DNA from: Fen-999 sp035654135
GTDB lineage: Bacteria > Pseudomonadota > Gammaproteobacteria > Burkholderiales > Rhodocyclaceae
Direction of reading: 5' to 3'
Length of the DNA stretch: 46,457 nucleotides
Assembly (NCBI GenBank): GCA_035654135.1
Contig: DASRXN010000043.1
Location: 1 to 46,457 of the forward strand
Of the stretch, positions 15,688 to 24,378 are shown one piece after another; the stretch's first letter is position 1; each line of letters begins with the position of its first letter. Position numbers and translations under genes: made by a program. The notes below the pieces were generated by a model, which was given only the letters and a program-made list of their open reading frames with translations, did not search any database and was not told the DNA's origin.

Positions 15688-16916
15688 GCCGCCTGCAGCC
15701 CCAGTAGAGTGACGGCGCCGGCCGGATCGTCCGATTCCAGCAGCGCCTGCTGGATGCGCGCCGGACTCAGCGAGTGTGCCTGATAGCGTGCAATTGCCGA
15801 GTCGATCAAGAACGCCGATTCCGGGTAGAAACGCAGGAACATGGTGCGCAGCATGGCGGCGCTGGCGTTGCCAAGTTCGACCACGACGTCCACACGGCCA
15901 GGGCGAATCAAGGCCTTGTCCAGGCGATCGAGATGATTGGTGGTCAGGAAGACGATCCGCCCCTCCTGCGCCGCAACGCCGTCCAGCGCGTTTAGCAGGC
16001 CGCTGAAGCTGACCTCGATGCGCGTGTCCTGCTTGTCGCGGGCGACGAAGAAGGCATCGATGTCCTCGATCAGGATCAGCGAGCGCGGCGGTGTCTTCTG
16101 CAGCAGGTCGGAGATGGTCTGGTCGTTCAGCTTCGAGTTGGTCAGCGACAGCGCGCAGATCTTGAGATGTAACTCGCCGGCCAGCGCGTAGGCGAAACTG
16201 GTCTTGCCGGTGCCGGGCGGGCCATGCAACAGATAGCCCCGCCGCCAGGGAATGCCGAGATCGGCATACCACTGTCGGCGCGAGAAGAATTCCCTGACGT
16301 CGGCGAGCAGCTTGTCGCTGGTGTCGCCATCGAGAACCACTGAGGAGATCTGTCGCCGCGGTCGGGCGCCGGCGAGATTCCACGACTCGCCCCAGCGGTC
16401 GATGGTGTAGAGCATGGTGTGATCGGCCAGCCGCGCGTAGGCCCGGCGAATCACGTCCTCCAGCATCTCCTCCAGCAGGCGACGCGGCGCCAGCAGGGCG
16501 CTAACCTTGACGGTCTCGATCACCTGCAGGTTCATGGCGATGTCGCGCTGGATCCACATCGGCCGGCCGCCGTACCAGAACAGATGGAAGCCCGGCGCCG
16601 GGCTGTAGAGCAGGCGCGGCAGGCCCTCGCCGGCATCCTCCTCACCATTCTCCTTGTTGTCCTGGATCACCGTGAACAAGCGGCTGCCGCGGCCATAGGG
16701 CAGTTCGTTGAGCCAGGTGATGTAGGCGTTGAACAGATCGTTGCGCGAATCGATCACCGCCGTGACCACCAGCGCCCGCTTGGCGTAATCCCAGAGCTTG
16801 GCCGGCAGGTTGCGCAGCGCCGCCACCATGACGCCGACGATCGCCAGCACCAGACCGCCGGAGACTATCTGGTTTTGCAACTGCTCGCGAATGGCATTGA
16901 TCAGTCCGTCAAGCAT
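15684..16916 (-). CDS. BCS1-like AAA ATPase
   Basis: The 410-aa protein resembles mitochondrial BCS1, which moves the folded Rieske protein across the inner membrane. It has a hydrophobic segment near residues 17-34, a BCS1-type middle domain, and one AAA module: GIPWRRGYLLHGPPGTGKTS (Walker A at 232-239), ILIEDIDAFF (Walker B, 281-290), LTTNHLDRLDKALIRPGRVD (sensor and arginine-finger region). The start at 16916 has a GGGGGGAG tract upstream and an 8-bp overlap with coaX. It is the last gene of the birA-coaX unit. No Rieske or bc1 genes are in the window, so the client is unknown. Family assignment is good; function is inferred. Confidence 0.82.
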   Translation of the reverse strand: MLDGLINAIREQLQNQIVSGGLVLAIVGVMVAALRNLPAKLWDYAKRALVVTAVIDSRNDLFNAYITWLNELPYGRGSRLFTVIQDNKENGEEDAGEGLPRLLYSPAPGFHLFWYGGRPMWIQRDIAMNLQVIETVKVSALLAPRRLLEEMLEDVIRRAYARLADHTMLYTIDRWGESWNLAGARPRRQISSVVLDGDTSDKLLADVREFFSRRQWYADLGIPWRRGYLLHGPPGTGKTSFAYALAGELHLKICALSLTNSKLNDQTISDLLQKTPPRSLILIEDIDAFFVARDKQDTRIEVSFSGLLNALDGVAAQEGRIVFLTTNHLDRLDKALIRPGRVDVVVELGNASAAMLRTMFLRFYPESAFLIDSAIARYQAHSLSPARIQQALLESDDPAGAVTLLGLQAA

Positions 16917-17622
16917 TCTCGCTCCCCCCGGCGATGGCGGCGAGCCCCTCAAGCACCAGGTTGTCCACGCTACGCAAGGGCAAAGTCAGCCGTGGCGACA
17001 CGCCTCCTGCGGCACCGCCGGAGAGCAGGCAGATTGGATCGCGGCCGTTGGCGATCTGCCGGTACATGCGCTCGATGGCACCCGCCGTCGCCTGCAGGGC
17101 ACCGCTGGCGATGGCATTGAAAGTGTTGCGCGGCTGCTCGGCGAAGTTCCCCGCCGCCGTCGGCAGGTTGGCCGTACCGCCCGCCAGCGCGTCCCGCATC
17201 ATGGCGAGGCCGGGCAGGATCAGGCCACCACGGAATTGACCATCGGCTGTCAGCAGATCGATGGTCGTCGCCGTGCCGCACATCACCACCACGCAGTCGC
17301 CCCGATGCAATGCGCGCGCACCGATCAGCGCCGCCCAGCGGTCGGCGCCAAGTTGCCCGGGATGCTCATAGCCGTTGGTCACGCCGCATTGGGACGAACG
17401 CGCATGCACCCATTCGACCGCAAGCCCCAGCCGCGCCGCCATCGCTTCAAGAGTCAGTCGTGGCGGATCGCCAGCCACGTTGCAGGCGACGATGCGGTCG
17501 GCCGGGACCGCCAGTCCGCCTAGTTCCGACAGCGGCAGCGCGCCGCGATCGGCCCAGGCATTGCCCTGCCGCAGGCCCCACTTGACCCGAGTATTGCCGC
17601 AGTCGATGCACAGCACGCTCAT
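16909..17622 (-). CDS. coaX: Type III pantothenate kinase CoaX
   Basis: CoaX phosphorylates pantothenate, the first step of CoA synthesis, and is not feedback-inhibited by CoA. The 237-aa product begins with the ASKHA phosphate motif LCIDCGNTRVKWG, and has GADRWAALIGA and MCGTATTIDLL, all typical. The ATG overlaps the birA stop by 4 nt. The birA-coaX pairing is common in beta- and gammaproteobacteria. Confidence 0.94.
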   Translation of the reverse strand: MSVLCIDCGNTRVKWGLRQGNAWADRGALPLSELGGLAVPADRIVACNVAGDPPRLTLEAMAARLGLAVEWVHARSSQCGVTNGYEHPGQLGADRWAALIGARALHRGDCVVVMCGTATTIDLLTADGQFRGGLILPGLAMMRDALAGGTANLPTAAGNFAEQPRNTFNAIASGALQATAGAIERMYRQIANGRDPICLLSGGAAGGVSPRLTLPLRSVDNLVLEGLAAIAGGSENA

Positions 17623-18389
17623 GCCGGCCTCAGCGATACATCACCGGAAATGACGCGCTGCGTTCCGGCGGCAGTCTCAAGCAGCAAGGCACCATCCACA
17701 TCGATGCCGACACAGCGTCCTTCCAGCGGCGCGGAGAACCCGGAAAGTATCCGCACCGGCGCGCCGGTATGGGCATTCAGCGCCTGCCAGCGGTCGCGCA
17801 GAGCGACGAAGCCGTCGGCAGCAAAGGCTTCCAAGGCGCCATGCAGACCGGCCAGCAATCTGCCCAGCAGCACATTGCGGTCGACATCCCGCTCCAGCGC
17901 CGTAGCGCCACGCCTGACTTCGTCAGGCAAGCCGGCCGGCAGCCGCAGGTTAAGGCCGATGCCGATCACTGCCGCCGTTGATGCCAGTTCGATCAGGATG
18001 CCGCCTAGTTTGCGGCCGTCGAGCAGGATGTCGTTCGGCCACTTGAGTGCCACCTTGTCGATACCAAGCGTCTGGAGCGCTTCTGCCACGGCAACACCGA
18101 CCGCCAGCGACAGCCCACTGGGCGAGGCGCCGCTCGGCAATCGCCATAGCAGGGAAAACGTCAGGCTGCTGGCGGCATCGGCATGCCACTCCCGACCCAT
18201 GCGACCGCGACCGGCTGTTTGGTGCTCGGTGGCAATCACGGTGCCCGAGGGCGCGCCGCTCTCGGCAAGTGCCATCAGCAACGTGTTGGTGGAATCGCAT
18301 TCGGCCAGTACATCGACGTCGAAGCGCGATGCCAGCGGGCCGAGCGCAGTGGCGATGGCGGGAACCGAAAGGCGGGATGCGTCGAGCAT
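17619..18389 (-). CDS. birA: Biotin--[acetyl-CoA-carboxylase] ligase BirA without DNA-binding domain
   Basis: BirA forms biotinyl-AMP and transfers biotin to the carboxyl carrier protein AccB. The 256-aa product has the ligase motif GRGRMGREW, the segment KWPNDILLDGRKLGGILIE, and a C-terminal SH3-like domain ending SGDVSLRPA. The N-terminal winged helix found in the 320-aa E. coli repressor form is absent: STNTLLM, near the start of the catalytic core, already lies around residues 33-39. It is therefore a ligase only. It sits 7 bp after ntrC and overlaps coaX. Confidence 0.92.
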   Translation of the reverse strand: MLDASRLSVPAIATALGPLASRFDVDVLAECDSTNTLLMALAESGAPSGTVIATEHQTAGRGRMGREWHADAASSLTFSLLWRLPSGASPSGLSLAVGVAVAEALQTLGIDKVALKWPNDILLDGRKLGGILIELASTAAVIGIGLNLRLPAGLPDEVRRGATALERDVDRNVLLGRLLAGLHGALEAFAADGFVALRDRWQALNAHTGAPVRILSGFSAPLEGRCVGIDVDGALLLETAAGTQRVISGDVSLRPA

Positions 18390-18396
18390 GGCCCGA

Positions 18397-19809
18397 TTAT
18401 CCCTGCTCCGGCTCCCCTTTGGTATCTTCGAGGCCGAGTTCCTGGATCTTCCGCGTGATGGTGTTGCGGCCGATGCCCAACAACTGGGCGGCCTCGATGC
18501 GCCGGCCGCCGGTGGCTGCCAGGGCGCGGCGAATCAGCGAGCCTTCGAAAGCCCGCGTCAGGTGGTCGAATACTTGGCCTGGCTGGGCGGCAATCAGGCG
18601 GTCGGCTTCCAGCGCCAGCGCCGAGAGCCAATCGGCCGGTGCGGCGCCGGCCGGATGTTCGCGCAGCTCTGGCGGCAAGTCCGCCACTTCGATGGTCTGC
18701 CCCGGCGCCATCACGGTCAGCCAGTGGCAGAGATTCTCCAGCTGGCGCACGTTGCCGGGAAAGTCGAGGCCCTGGAGAAATTTCAGCGTTGCCTCGGACA
18801 GCCGCTTGGCGTCCACACGGAGTTCCGCAGCACTCTTGGCGAGGAAATGACGGGCCAGCAGCGGCACGTCCTCGTGGCGCTCGCGCAGCGGTGGCAGGCG
18901 CAGGCGGATGACGTTCAGGCGGTGGAACAGGTCCTCGCGGAACAGGCCGTCCTTGACCCGCTCTTCCAGGTTCTGGTGCGTGGCGGCGATGACGCGCACG
19001 TTGGCCTTGACCGGCTGGTGGCCGCCGACCCGATAGAAGTTGCCGTCCGACAGCACGCGCAGCAGCCGCGTCTGCAACTCGGCGGGCATGTCGCCGATTT
19101 CGTCGAGGAACAGCGTACCGCCATCGGCTTGCTCGAAGCGGCCGCGCCGCTGGCCGGCAGCGCCGGTGAAGGCGCCCTTCTCGTGACCAAAGAGTTCAGA
19201 TTCGAGCAGGTCGCGCGGAATCGCCGCGGTGTTGATGGCAATGAAGGGCGCGTCCTTGCGTGGGCTGTGTCGATGGAGTGCGCGGGCAACCAGTTCCTTG
19301 CCGCTGCCGGACTCGCCGTTGATCAGCACTGTGGCGTGCGATTGCGACAGGCGGCCAATGGCGCGAAAGACTTCCTGCATGGATGCTGCGTGGCCAAGAA
19401 TCTCAGGCGCCAATAGCGGCGTATCGCCACCATTGACTTCCGGGGCTGCCTGCTCGACGGCGCGACGCACCAGCGCCACTGCCTGATCGACGTCGAAAGG
19501 CTTGGGCAGGTATTCGAAGGCGCCGCCCTGGAAAGCGGCAACTGCCGAATCGAGATCGGAGTAGGCGGTCATGATGATGACCGGCAACTCGGGGAAATTG
19601 GTCTTGACCAATTTCAACAGATCGAGCCCGGAGGTGCCCGGCATGCGGATGTCCGAGACCAGCGCCCGCGGTGCCTCGCCGCCATCGAGCGCCGCCAGTG
19701 CCTCGTCGGCAGACCCGAAGCTGCGGCAGGAAATATTTTCCCGGGTCAGGGCCTTTTCCAGTACCCAGCGGATGGAACGGTCGTCATCGATGATCCAAAC
19801 AGCGTTCAT
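18397..19809 (-). CDS. ntrC: Nitrogen response regulator NtrC (GlnG)
   Basis: NtrC activates sigma-54 promoters under nitrogen limitation. The 470-aa product has a receiver domain with the phosphorylation site D53 (VSDIRMPG), an AAA+ domain with GESGSGKE and the sigma-54-contacting GAFTGA motif followed by LFLDEIGDMP, and a C-terminal Fis-type helix-turn-helix (RIEAAQLLGIGRNTITRKIQELG). It overlaps ntrB by 4 nt, which fixes the ATG at 19809. Matching NtrC-type sites lie upstream of glnA in this window. Confidence 0.96.
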   Translation of the reverse strand: MNAVWIIDDDRSIRWVLEKALTRENISCRSFGSADEALAALDGGEAPRALVSDIRMPGTSGLDLLKLVKTNFPELPVIIMTAYSDLDSAVAAFQGGAFEYLPKPFDVDQAVALVRRAVEQAAPEVNGGDTPLLAPEILGHAASMQEVFRAIGRLSQSHATVLINGESGSGKELVARALHRHSPRKDAPFIAINTAAIPRDLLESELFGHEKGAFTGAAGQRRGRFEQADGGTLFLDEIGDMPAELQTRLLRVLSDGNFYRVGGHQPVKANVRVIAATHQNLEERVKDGLFREDLFHRLNVIRLRLPPLRERHEDVPLLARHFLAKSAAELRVDAKRLSEATLKFLQGLDFPGNVRQLENLCHWLTVMAPGQTIEVADLPPELREHPAGAAPADWLSALALEADRLIAAQPGQVFDHLTRAFEGSLIRRALAATGGRRIEAAQLLGIGRNTITRKIQELGLEDTKGEPEQG

Positions 19810-20906
19810 GTCGTTATCTCGTGATCCTTGCCGGCGGAAAGCGGCAGCCGGATGGTGAAGCATGTGCGTCCCGGCTTCGATTCCACGTCGATGCTGCCGA
19901 AATGCTGCTGGATGAAACTTTGCGCCAGCGTCAGGCCCAGACCACTACCACCCTCGCGGCCCGACACCAGCGGATAGAAAATCTTGTCGCGGATCGCTTC
20001 CGGGATTCCCGGACCGTTGTCGATCACTTGCAATTCCAATGCCAGACGATAGCGCTTCTTGGCCAGCGTCACCTGGCGCAGGGCGCGGCTCCGGAAGACA
20101 ATCTCGCCATGCCCGGCCATGGCCTGCGCCGCATTGCGGGCGATGTTGAGAATGGCCTGGATCAGCTGCTCTCGATCGCCAGTGATTTCCGGCAGCGAGG
20201 TATCGTAGTCGCGGCGGACACGCACGCCAGCATATTCAGCGTGGATCAGCCGGCGCACGCGCTCCAGCAACTCGTGGATGTTGACTAGCGCCGGCTGCAT
20301 GGCGCGATGGGAGGAAAGGAGGCGCTGCATCAGGTCCTGCAGGCGGTCGGCTTCCTTGATGATGACCTGCGTATATTCTTTCAGCGCCGGATTGTCCAAT
20401 TCCCGCTCCAGCAACTGGGCGGAGCCACGGATGCCACCGAGCGGATTCTTGATCTCGTGCGCCAGGTTGCGGATCAGTTCCCGGTTGGCCTGCTGCTGCA
20501 CCGCTTCGCGCTCTTCGCGGATGGCCTTCAACTGTTGGTCGATGGGACGGAATTCCAGCAGCAGACGGGTGCCGGCGGCATCGACCGGCGTCACCGTGCA
20601 ATCGAGGTGCAAGGTCTGGCCGGCTTCACCATCGCGCACCTCGCGTGTCACGGCGATGTTGTGGCCGGTATAGCTCCAGTTGTTTCGCAGTGCATTTTCG
20701 AGGGCGTTGTCGAGCGCGGCCGGCGTGCCCGCCAGTTGTACCAGCGAGCGGCCGAGCCAGGCACGCTGACTCACTGAAAACAGATTCTCGGCGGCGGGAT
20801 TCAGGTAGCGGATCAGCAGCCGGCCATCAAGCAGAATGACCGCGGAGGAAAGGAGATCCAGCCCGGAAAGGCCCGCAGGCGTGGTTGCGGAATCGACAGC
20901 ATTCAT
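19806..20906 (-). CDS. ntrB: Nitrogen sensor kinase NtrB (GlnL)
   Basis: NtrB is the cytoplasmic histidine kinase/phosphatase that controls NtrC according to PII. The 366-aa product has an N-terminal PAS domain (AVILLDGRLLIRYLNPAAENLF), the H-box NLAHEIKNPLGG (H150), and a GHKL ATPase domain with NIARNAAQAM, IDNGPGIP and GGSGLGL. No membrane segments are present, as expected. GAGAGG precedes the ATG at 20906. It follows the DUF4124 gene by 39 bp. Confidence 0.95.
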   Translation of the reverse strand: MNAVDSATTPAGLSGLDLLSSAVILLDGRLLIRYLNPAAENLFSVSQRAWLGRSLVQLAGTPAALDNALENALRNNWSYTGHNIAVTREVRDGEAGQTLHLDCTVTPVDAAGTRLLLEFRPIDQQLKAIREEREAVQQQANRELIRNLAHEIKNPLGGIRGSAQLLERELDNPALKEYTQVIIKEADRLQDLMQRLLSSHRAMQPALVNIHELLERVRRLIHAEYAGVRVRRDYDTSLPEITGDREQLIQAILNIARNAAQAMAGHGEIVFRSRALRQVTLAKKRYRLALELQVIDNGPGIPEAIRDKIFYPLVSGREGGSGLGLTLAQSFIQQHFGSIDVESKPGRTCFTIRLPLSAGKDHEITT

Positions 20907-20945
20907 CCTCTCAAGGTGAGCAAGAAGCAAGCCATCCGCAAAATA

Positions 20946-21416
20946 TCAGCGGAGGTTGCCGATCTCCTTCTGCAGCGCCTCTACGTTGCGCTCGTGCAAC
21001 TGCACATTGTCCTGATAGGGCTTCAGGCGGTCGAGTACTCGCTGGTAATTGCGCTCGCCGCCTTCGCGGACGGCTTCCTGTTCGGATAGCGCCCTCTTCG
21101 CTTCATCCAGACTCCTGCGCTCGGTGGCCATCTCATCCTCGAGAATGCGGCGGCGGTCGCCGTCCCGGCTCTTCTGGGACTCCGAACTCACTCGCGGGAA
21201 GCCCTCGGGTGTCGGCGCATTCGGGCGCGCCTTCGTCGGTGGGGCGGTAAAGGTCGATACCGGCTTGTCCTGCGACAGGATGGTGCAGGTCTTGCCGCCA
21301 GTCTTCTGGTTCGTGTAGGTCGTGCGCCCGGCGTCGTCCGTGCATTTGTAGAGAGTATCCGCGTGGACAGCGCCGGCGATCAGAACCAGCAGCAACGGAA
21401 GATGGAGAGGTGTCAT
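20946..21416 (-). CDS. Exported DUF4124-domain protein
   Basis: The 156-aa product has a signal peptide (MTPLHLPLLLVLIAGAVHA) followed by the DUF4124 core: DTLYKCTDDAGRTTYTNQKTGGKTCTIL with two cysteines. A Pro-rich linker and a long, strongly charged helix predicted to form a coiled coil (about residues 85-155) follow. It sits between glnA and ntrB, a common place for this family in betaproteobacteria. Its role is unknown and it probably stays in the periplasm. Confidence 0.82.
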   Translation of the reverse strand: MTPLHLPLLLVLIAGAVHADTLYKCTDDAGRTTYTNQKTGGKTCTILSQDKPVSTFTAPPTKARPNAPTPEGFPRVSSESQKSRDGDRRRILEDEMATERRSLDEAKRALSEQEAVREGGERNYQRVLDRLKPYQDNVQLHERNVEALQKEIGNLR

Positions 21417-21455
21417 GGCGTCGGAATGGCGATTGCGATCGGGCCAGTGTATATG

Positions 21456-21486
21456 AAAAAAAAAGGACGGGCATGGCCCGTCCTTT
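21456..21486 (-). terminator. Intrinsic terminator after glnA
   Basis: AAAGGACGGGC (21462-21472) and GCCCGTCCTTT (21476-21486) are fully complementary around a 3-nt loop. On the minus strand the hairpin is followed by a run of nine Ts. It separates glnA from the DUF4124-ntrBC unit. Confidence 0.9.
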
Positions 21487-21511
21487 CTTAACGCATGAAT
21501 TGCGTCTTGGT

Positions 21512-22921
21512 TTAGATCGAGTAGTACATGTCGTACTCGACCGGATGCGTCGTCATCCGGAACTTGGTGACCTCTTCCATCTTCAGTTCGATGTAGGCAT
21601 CGATGAAGTCGTTGGAGAACACGCCACCGCGGGTCAGGAACTCGCGATCCTTGTCCAGGTAGTCCAGCGCCTGATCCAGCGACGAGCAGACGGTCGGGAT
21701 CTTCGCATCCTCTTCTGGCGGCAGGTCGTACAGGTTCTTGTCGGCGGGCTCGCCCGGGTGGATCTTGTTCTGGATGCCGTCGAGGCCGGCCATCATCATG
21801 GCGGTGAAGCCCAGATACGGGTTGCAGGTCGGATCCGGGAAACGGACCTCGATGCGGCGGGCCTTGTCGCTATGCACGAACGGGATGCGGATCGAGGCGG
21901 AACGATTGCGGGCAGAGTAGGCCAGCTTGACCGGCGCTTCGAAACCGGGCACCAGGCGCTTGTAGCTGTTGGTGCCTGGGTTGGTGATGGCGTTCAGCGC
22001 GCGGGCGTGCTTGATGATGCCACCGATGTAATACAGCGCGAACTCGGACAGGCCGGCGTAGCCGTTGCCGGCGAACAGGTTCTTGCCGTCCTTCCAGATC
22101 GACTGGTGCACGTGCATGCCGGAACCGTTGTCGCCGACGATGGGCTTCGGCATGAAGGTCGCGGTCTTGCCGTACGAATGCGCGACGTTATGCACGATGT
22201 ATTTCAGCACCTGGGTCTGGTCGGCACGGCGCACCAGGGTGTTGAACAGGGTACCGATCTCGCACTGGCCGGCGGTGGCGACTTCGTGGTGGTGCACCTC
22301 GACGGGGACGCCGCAGGACTCCAGCGCCAGACACATGGCGGCGCGGATATCGTTCAGGCTGTCGACCGGCGGCACGGGGAAGTAGCCGCCCTTGACGGTC
22401 GGACGGTGGCCGGTGTTGCCACCCTCGAACTTCTCGCTGGACGCCCAGGCGGCCTCTTCCGAGAACACTTTGCAGTAGGAGCCGGACATGTCCACCTTCC
22501 ACTCCACGGAGTCGAAGATGAAGAACTCGGGCTCGGGGCCGAAGTAGGCGGCATCGCCCACGCCGGAACTCTTCAGGTAGGCCTCGGCGCGCTTGGCGAT
22601 GGAACGCGGATCGCGATCATAGCCCTTGCCGTCGGCTGGTTCGACCACGTCGCAGGACAGCACCAGCGTGGTCTCGTCCATGAAGGGATCGATGTAGGCA
22701 GTGGCGGCATCGGGCATTAGCTGCATGTCGGAAGCCTGGATGCCCTTCCAGCCGGCGATGGAGGAACCGTCGAAGGCGTGGCCATCTTCGAACTTGTCCA
22801 TGCTGAAGGCGGAGACCGGCACGCCGACGTGCTGCTCCTTGCCACGTGTGTCGGTGAAGCGGAAGTCTACGAATTTGACTTCTTGCTCCTGAACCATCTT
22901 CATTACATCTTGCGGCGTCAT
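21512..22921 (-). CDS. glnA: Glutamine synthetase, type I
   Basis: GlnA condenses glutamate and ammonia at the cost of ATP and is the main ammonium-assimilating enzyme. The 469-aa length is standard for the dodecameric GSI-beta type. Conserved pieces include FDGSSIAGWKGI, the metal/glutamate site around FGPEPEFFIFDSV, NGSGMHVHQS, and the adenylylation-site tyrosine Y398 in KNLYDLPPEE, so GlnE control is expected. The promoter is a readable sigma-54 element with two NtrC-type sites (see 22988-23114). Confidence 0.97.
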   Translation of the reverse strand: MTPQDVMKMVQEQEVKFVDFRFTDTRGKEQHVGVPVSAFSMDKFEDGHAFDGSSIAGWKGIQASDMQLMPDAATAYIDPFMDETTLVLSCDVVEPADGKGYDRDPRSIAKRAEAYLKSSGVGDAAYFGPEPEFFIFDSVEWKVDMSGSYCKVFSEEAAWASSEKFEGGNTGHRPTVKGGYFPVPPVDSLNDIRAAMCLALESCGVPVEVHHHEVATAGQCEIGTLFNTLVRRADQTQVLKYIVHNVAHSYGKTATFMPKPIVGDNGSGMHVHQSIWKDGKNLFAGNGYAGLSEFALYYIGGIIKHARALNAITNPGTNSYKRLVPGFEAPVKLAYSARNRSASIRIPFVHSDKARRIEVRFPDPTCNPYLGFTAMMMAGLDGIQNKIHPGEPADKNLYDLPPEEDAKIPTVCSSLDQALDYLDKDREFLTRGGVFSNDFIDAYIELKMEEVTKFRMTTHPVEYDMYYSI

Positions 22922-22987
22922 ACGAGGCTCTCCTAAATCGGTGGAAATCAGTGGTAGGAAACGTGAAACTCAGTCGCGCGAAAATCT

Positions 22988-23004
22988 AGCAGCTACCGTG
23001 CCAA
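22988..23004 (-). promoter_or_regulatory. Sigma-54 promoter of glnA
   Basis: On the minus strand the 17-mer TTGGCACGGTAGCTGCT matches the sigma-54 consensus TGGCACG-N4-TTGC(A/T), with the invariant GG at -24 and GC at -12 and one deviation in the -12 box. It lies about 67 bp upstream of the glnA start codon. Confidence 0.82.
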
Positions 23005-23065
23005 AGACTTTCGGGGAATAGGTGATTGTGCCACAACGAGTTTGCCGGAGCGAGGCCAAGCGATG

Positions 23066-23082
23066 CGCACTTGAATGGTGCC
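23066..23082. promoter_or_regulatory. NtrC-type binding site, glnA-proximal
   Basis: CGCACTTGAATGGTGCC fits the 17-bp NtrC dyad TGCACC-N4-TGGTGCA in the GCAC and TGGTGC half-sites. Its centre is about 95 bp upstream of the expected glnA start point. Confidence 0.7.
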
Positions 23083-23097
23083 CTATTACCTGAATTT

Positions 23098-23114
23098 CGC
23101 ACTATCTTGGTGCA
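23098..23114. promoter_or_regulatory. NtrC-type binding site, glnA-distal
   Basis: CGCACTATCTTGGTGCA matches the NtrC dyad with GCAC and a full TGGTGCA half-site. It is exactly 32 bp from the proximal site, three helical turns, as for the two strong sites at E. coli glnAp2. It overlaps the last codons and stop of the upstream CDF gene. Confidence 0.78.
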
Positions 23115-24283
23115 ATAGTGCAATTCAGGCTGACGGTCCGGAAATAAGGATCATGGCGCAGCCGCTCCATCAATCGCTGTTCGAGCCCGGCAATCCGTGC
23201 TTGATCGAACGCCACCGCCGTCGGCAGGAAAATCTCCGCTTCCACCCGCTGCCCAAGATAGTGCAATTGAACCTTTTCGAATTCCGGCGCGGATTCCTCG
23301 CCCAAGAGCTTGCGCAAGTGCAGAAGAAGCGCTTCTCGTTCCGGCAGTTGCGCTGCCGCTGTGGCGCTGAAATCGTCCTCCGGGTCAACGTGCACCAGCA
23401 TGTCGATGACGTCCTCGTGGGCCGCGAGTACCCGCTTGCGAACTTCCTCGCCGATGCGATGGCCTTCGGAAACGCTGACATGACCGTCCACCTGGATGTG
23501 CGCATCGATGAGGGTCTTTTGCGCCATGCGTCGCGTCCGCAATTCGTGAAGACCGAACACGCCGGATGTCGCCCGTACCGTGTCGCGAATTGCCGCCACC
23601 TCCTCGTCGGAGACTCCCTCGTCCATCAGCTCGCGCAGGGCATCCCACGAGAACGTCGTGCCCATGCGCAGGATCATGAAGCCGACGATCACTGCCGCCA
23701 CCGGGTCGAGAAAGCGAAAGCCCATGAGGCTGCCGGCAATGCCCACCGTCACCACCAGCGACGACGCGGCATCCGAACGGGCGTGCCAGGCGTTGGCGAT
23801 CAGCATCGGTGAGCGCAGCTTTTCGCCGATACGCAGCATGTATCTGAACAGGCCTTCCTTCGCCGCCAGCGTGGCGGCCGCCACCCACAGCGCGACGAAG
23901 CCGACTGGCGGTAGGTCCTGCAAATGCTGGATGCGGCCCGCAGCCGCCCAGAGAATGCCGCCGCCGGTGGCTACCAGCAGCAGACCGAGGCCAAAGGACG
24001 CCACCGTTTCGACGCGGTGGTGGCCGTATGGATGGCCGGCGTCGGCCGGATGCCGACTGTGGAAATTGGCGACCAGCACCATGAAATCGGCCACGAGGTC
24101 TGACAGCGAATGAAAGCCGTCGGCCACCAGGCTCTGGGCATGGGCGAGCATGCCGACGCCTATTTGCGTCACCGTCAGGGCCAGGTTCACTGCCACGCTG
24201 ACCCACGTCACCGTGCGGCCTTCGCGGTAGCGCCGGTCGTCGATAGGCGCCCGTGTCGAGACGGGCAATTCTTCGCTGCTCAT
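23102..24283 (-). CDS. Cation diffusion facilitator transporter
   Basis: CDF proteins export divalent metals such as zinc, iron or manganese in exchange for protons. The 393-aa product has about six membrane segments with metal-site motifs DGFHSLSD in TM2 and HARSDAASS in TM5, and a C-terminal cytoplasmic domain (DAHIQVDGHVSVSEGHRI). The end is longer than in FieF, with a further 80-residue domain ending LNCTIAPR. The chosen ATG is at 24283. The last codons carry an NtrC-type site serving glnA. The metal cannot be told from sequence. Confidence 0.88.
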   Translation of the reverse strand: MSSEELPVSTRAPIDDRRYREGRTVTWVSVAVNLALTVTQIGVGMLAHAQSLVADGFHSLSDLVADFMVLVANFHSRHPADAGHPYGHHRVETVASFGLGLLLVATGGGILWAAAGRIQHLQDLPPVGFVALWVAAATLAAKEGLFRYMLRIGEKLRSPMLIANAWHARSDAASSLVVTVGIAGSLMGFRFLDPVAAVIVGFMILRMGTTFSWDALRELMDEGVSDEEVAAIRDTVRATSGVFGLHELRTRRMAQKTLIDAHIQVDGHVSVSEGHRIGEEVRKRVLAAHEDVIDMLVHVDPEDDFSATAAAQLPEREALLLHLRKLLGEESAPEFEKVQLHYLGQRVEAEIFLPTAVAFDQARIAGLEQRLMERLRHDPYFRTVSLNCTIAPR

Positions 24284-24378
24284 AGGCAAATTGTACCGAC
24301 GACGTCCGGCCACGGCCTGCTAAAATTTACTTACTCAGAGTTCGGCGCCCCCGGTTGGCGTCAGTTCAGGCTCATGTC

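Noticed and set aside
23016..23033. A second TGGCAC on the minus strand upstream of glnA as another sigma-54 promoter
   Set aside because: No GC-containing -12 box follows at the required spacing.
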